Of a stretch of DNA of 64,000 nt, positions 62,501-64,000 are shown one piece after another (the stretch's first letter is position 1; every line of letters starts with the position of its first letter). The notes beneath the pieces are model-generated. The model worked only from the letters and a program-made list of their open reading frames with translations. It made no database searches and had not been told where the DNA came from. Source of the DNA: Salminus brasiliensis. Lineage: Eukaryota > Chordata > Actinopteri > Characiformes > Bryconidae. Position numbers and translations under genes: made by a program. The DNA lies in NCBI RefSeq assembly GCF_030463535.1, contig NC_132895.1, positions 183,501-247,500 of the forward strand, written 5' to 3'.

Positions 62501-64000
62501 AAAGAGCAGCTCTTCACAGTGACTCTAAAGAGCAGCTCTACACAGTGACTCTAAAGAGCAGATCTACACAGTGACTAAAGAGCAGATCTACACTGTGACT
62601 AAAGAGCAGCTCTACACAGTGACTAAAGAGCAGATCTACACTGTGACTAAAGAGCAGCTCTACACAGTGACTCTAAAGAGCAGCTCTACACAGTGACTCT
62701 AAAGAGCAGCTCTTCACAGTGACTCTAAAGAGCAGCTCTACACAGTGACTCTAAAGAGCAGCTCTACACATTGACTCTAAAGAGCAGCTCTACACAGTGA
62801 CTCTAAAGAGCAGCTCTACACATTGACTCTAAAGAGCAGCTCTACACAGTGACTCTAAAGAGCAGCTCTACACAGTGACTCTAAAGAGCAGCTCTTCACA
62901 GTGACTCTAAAGAGCAGCTCTACACAGTGACTCTAAAGAGCAGCTCTACACAGTGACTCTAAAGAGCAGCTCTTCACAGTGACTCTAAAGAGCAGCTCTA
63001 CACATTGACTCTAAAGAGCAGATCTACACATTGACTCTAAAGAGCAGCTCTACACAGTGACTCTAAAGAGCAGCTCTTCACAGTGACTCTAAAGAGCAGC
63101 TCTTCACAGTGACTCTAAAGAGCAGCTCTACACAGTGACTCTAAAGAGCAGCTCTACACATTGACTCTAAAGAGCAGCTCTACACAGTGACTCTAAAGAG
63201 CAGCTCTACACATTGACTCTAAAGAGCAGCTCTACACAGTGACTCTAAAGAGCAGCTCTACACAGTGACTCTAAAGAGCAGCTCTACACAGTGACTCTAA
63301 AGAGCAGATCTACACATTGACTCTAAAGAGCAGCTCTACACAGTGACTCTAAAGAGCAGCTCTTCACAGTGACTCTAAAGAGCAGCTCTACACAGTGACT
63401 CTAAAGAGCAGCTCTACACATTGACTCTAAAGAGCAGCTCTACACAGTGACTCTAAAGAGCAGCTCTACACATTGACTCTAAAGAGCAGATCTACACAGT
63501 GACTAAAGAGCAGATCTACACAGTGACTAAAGAGCAGCTCTACACAGTGACTAAAGAGCAGCTCTACACAGTGACTCTAAAGAGCAGCTCTACACAGTGA
63601 CTCTAAAGAGCAGCTCTACACAGTGATTAAAGAGCAGCTCTACACAATGACTAAAGAGCAGCTCTACACAGTGACTCTAAAGAGCAGCTCTACACAGTGA
63701 CTAAAGAGCAGCTCTACACAGTGACTAAAGAGCAGCTCTACACAGTGACTCTAAAGAGCAGATCTACACAGTGACTAAAGAGCAGATCTACACAGTGACT
63801 AAAGAGCAGCTCTACACAGTGACTAAAGAGCAGCTCTACACAGTGACTCTAAAGAGCAGATCTACACAGTGACTAAAGAGCAGCTCTACACAGTGACTAA
63901 AGAGCAGATCTACACAGTGACTAAAGAGCAGCTCTACACAGTGACTAAAGAGCAGCTCTACACAGTGACTCTAAAGAGCAGATCTACACAGTGACTAAAG
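56520..64000. repeat. 24/26-bp satellite in the upstream camk2a intron (continues past window)
   Basis: About 300 copies of cagctctacacagtgactct followed by aaagag (26 bases), or the same lacking 'ct' (24 bases). Further two-state sites are agctc/agatc and cacagtg/cactgtg/cacattg. Blocks recur at higher order: an odd unit with attctaaattctaaaaaaaa is at 57095 and again 2308 bases later, and a 200-base block repeats at 62341 and 62541. No open frame of note. The satellite separates camk2a exon 3 from the first exons. Confidence 0.97.

Overview
The window looks like teleost fish genomic DNA. It has short vertebrate-type exons in long introns, abundant (CA)n microsatellites, LINE-2/CR1-like retrotransposons with short-repeat tails, a tRNA-derived SINE, MITEs and very large minisatellite blocks. 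The order or species cannot be fixed from the sequence alone.

The one gene recognised with confidence is camk2a, the alpha subunit of Ca2+/calmodulin-dependent protein kinase II, on the minus strand. Sixteen coding exons, probably human-equivalent exons 3 to 18, lie between 56129 and 31414. They join in frame with no gap, giving about 437 codons, the remainder expected for the NLS-containing alpha-B form. The ATP-binding N-lobe exons are missing and should lie upstream (beyond 64000), past a satellite block. Inside the gene, the exon at 35013-35053 can be read through on its 5' side into an ATG and a hydrophobic segment (ATG at 35132). This matches the known 'gene within a gene' alpha-KAP, the muscle membrane anchor made from the camk2a locus. 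Its predicted 201-residue product shares the six 3' exons with the kinase.

Layout. 1-8600: 21-bp minisatellite with an 819-bp higher-order repeat, continuing at 11867-11980. 8601-11866: a LINE inserted in that array and itself split by a second LINE that carries a 31-bp internal expansion. 12181-13980: 15/30-bp minisatellite. 13981-15736: dispersed repeats. 15737-20422: 'ctgcagtgttacatta' minisatellite with a twice-present exon-like segment. 20423-23650: LINE-2-like element (minus) with an intact 566-codon reverse transcriptase block, broken by a SINE. 23845-24780: the same minisatellite resumes. 24900-31400: AT-rich sequence with no gene seen, 3' of camk2a. 31414-56129: camk2a, its introns holding satellites, telomere-like repeats, a SINE and a MITE. 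56520-64000: 24/26-bp satellite inside the upstream camk2a intron, running off the window.

Most long open frames here are artefacts of tandem repeats whose unit is a multiple of three bases. About a third of the window is tandem repeat.
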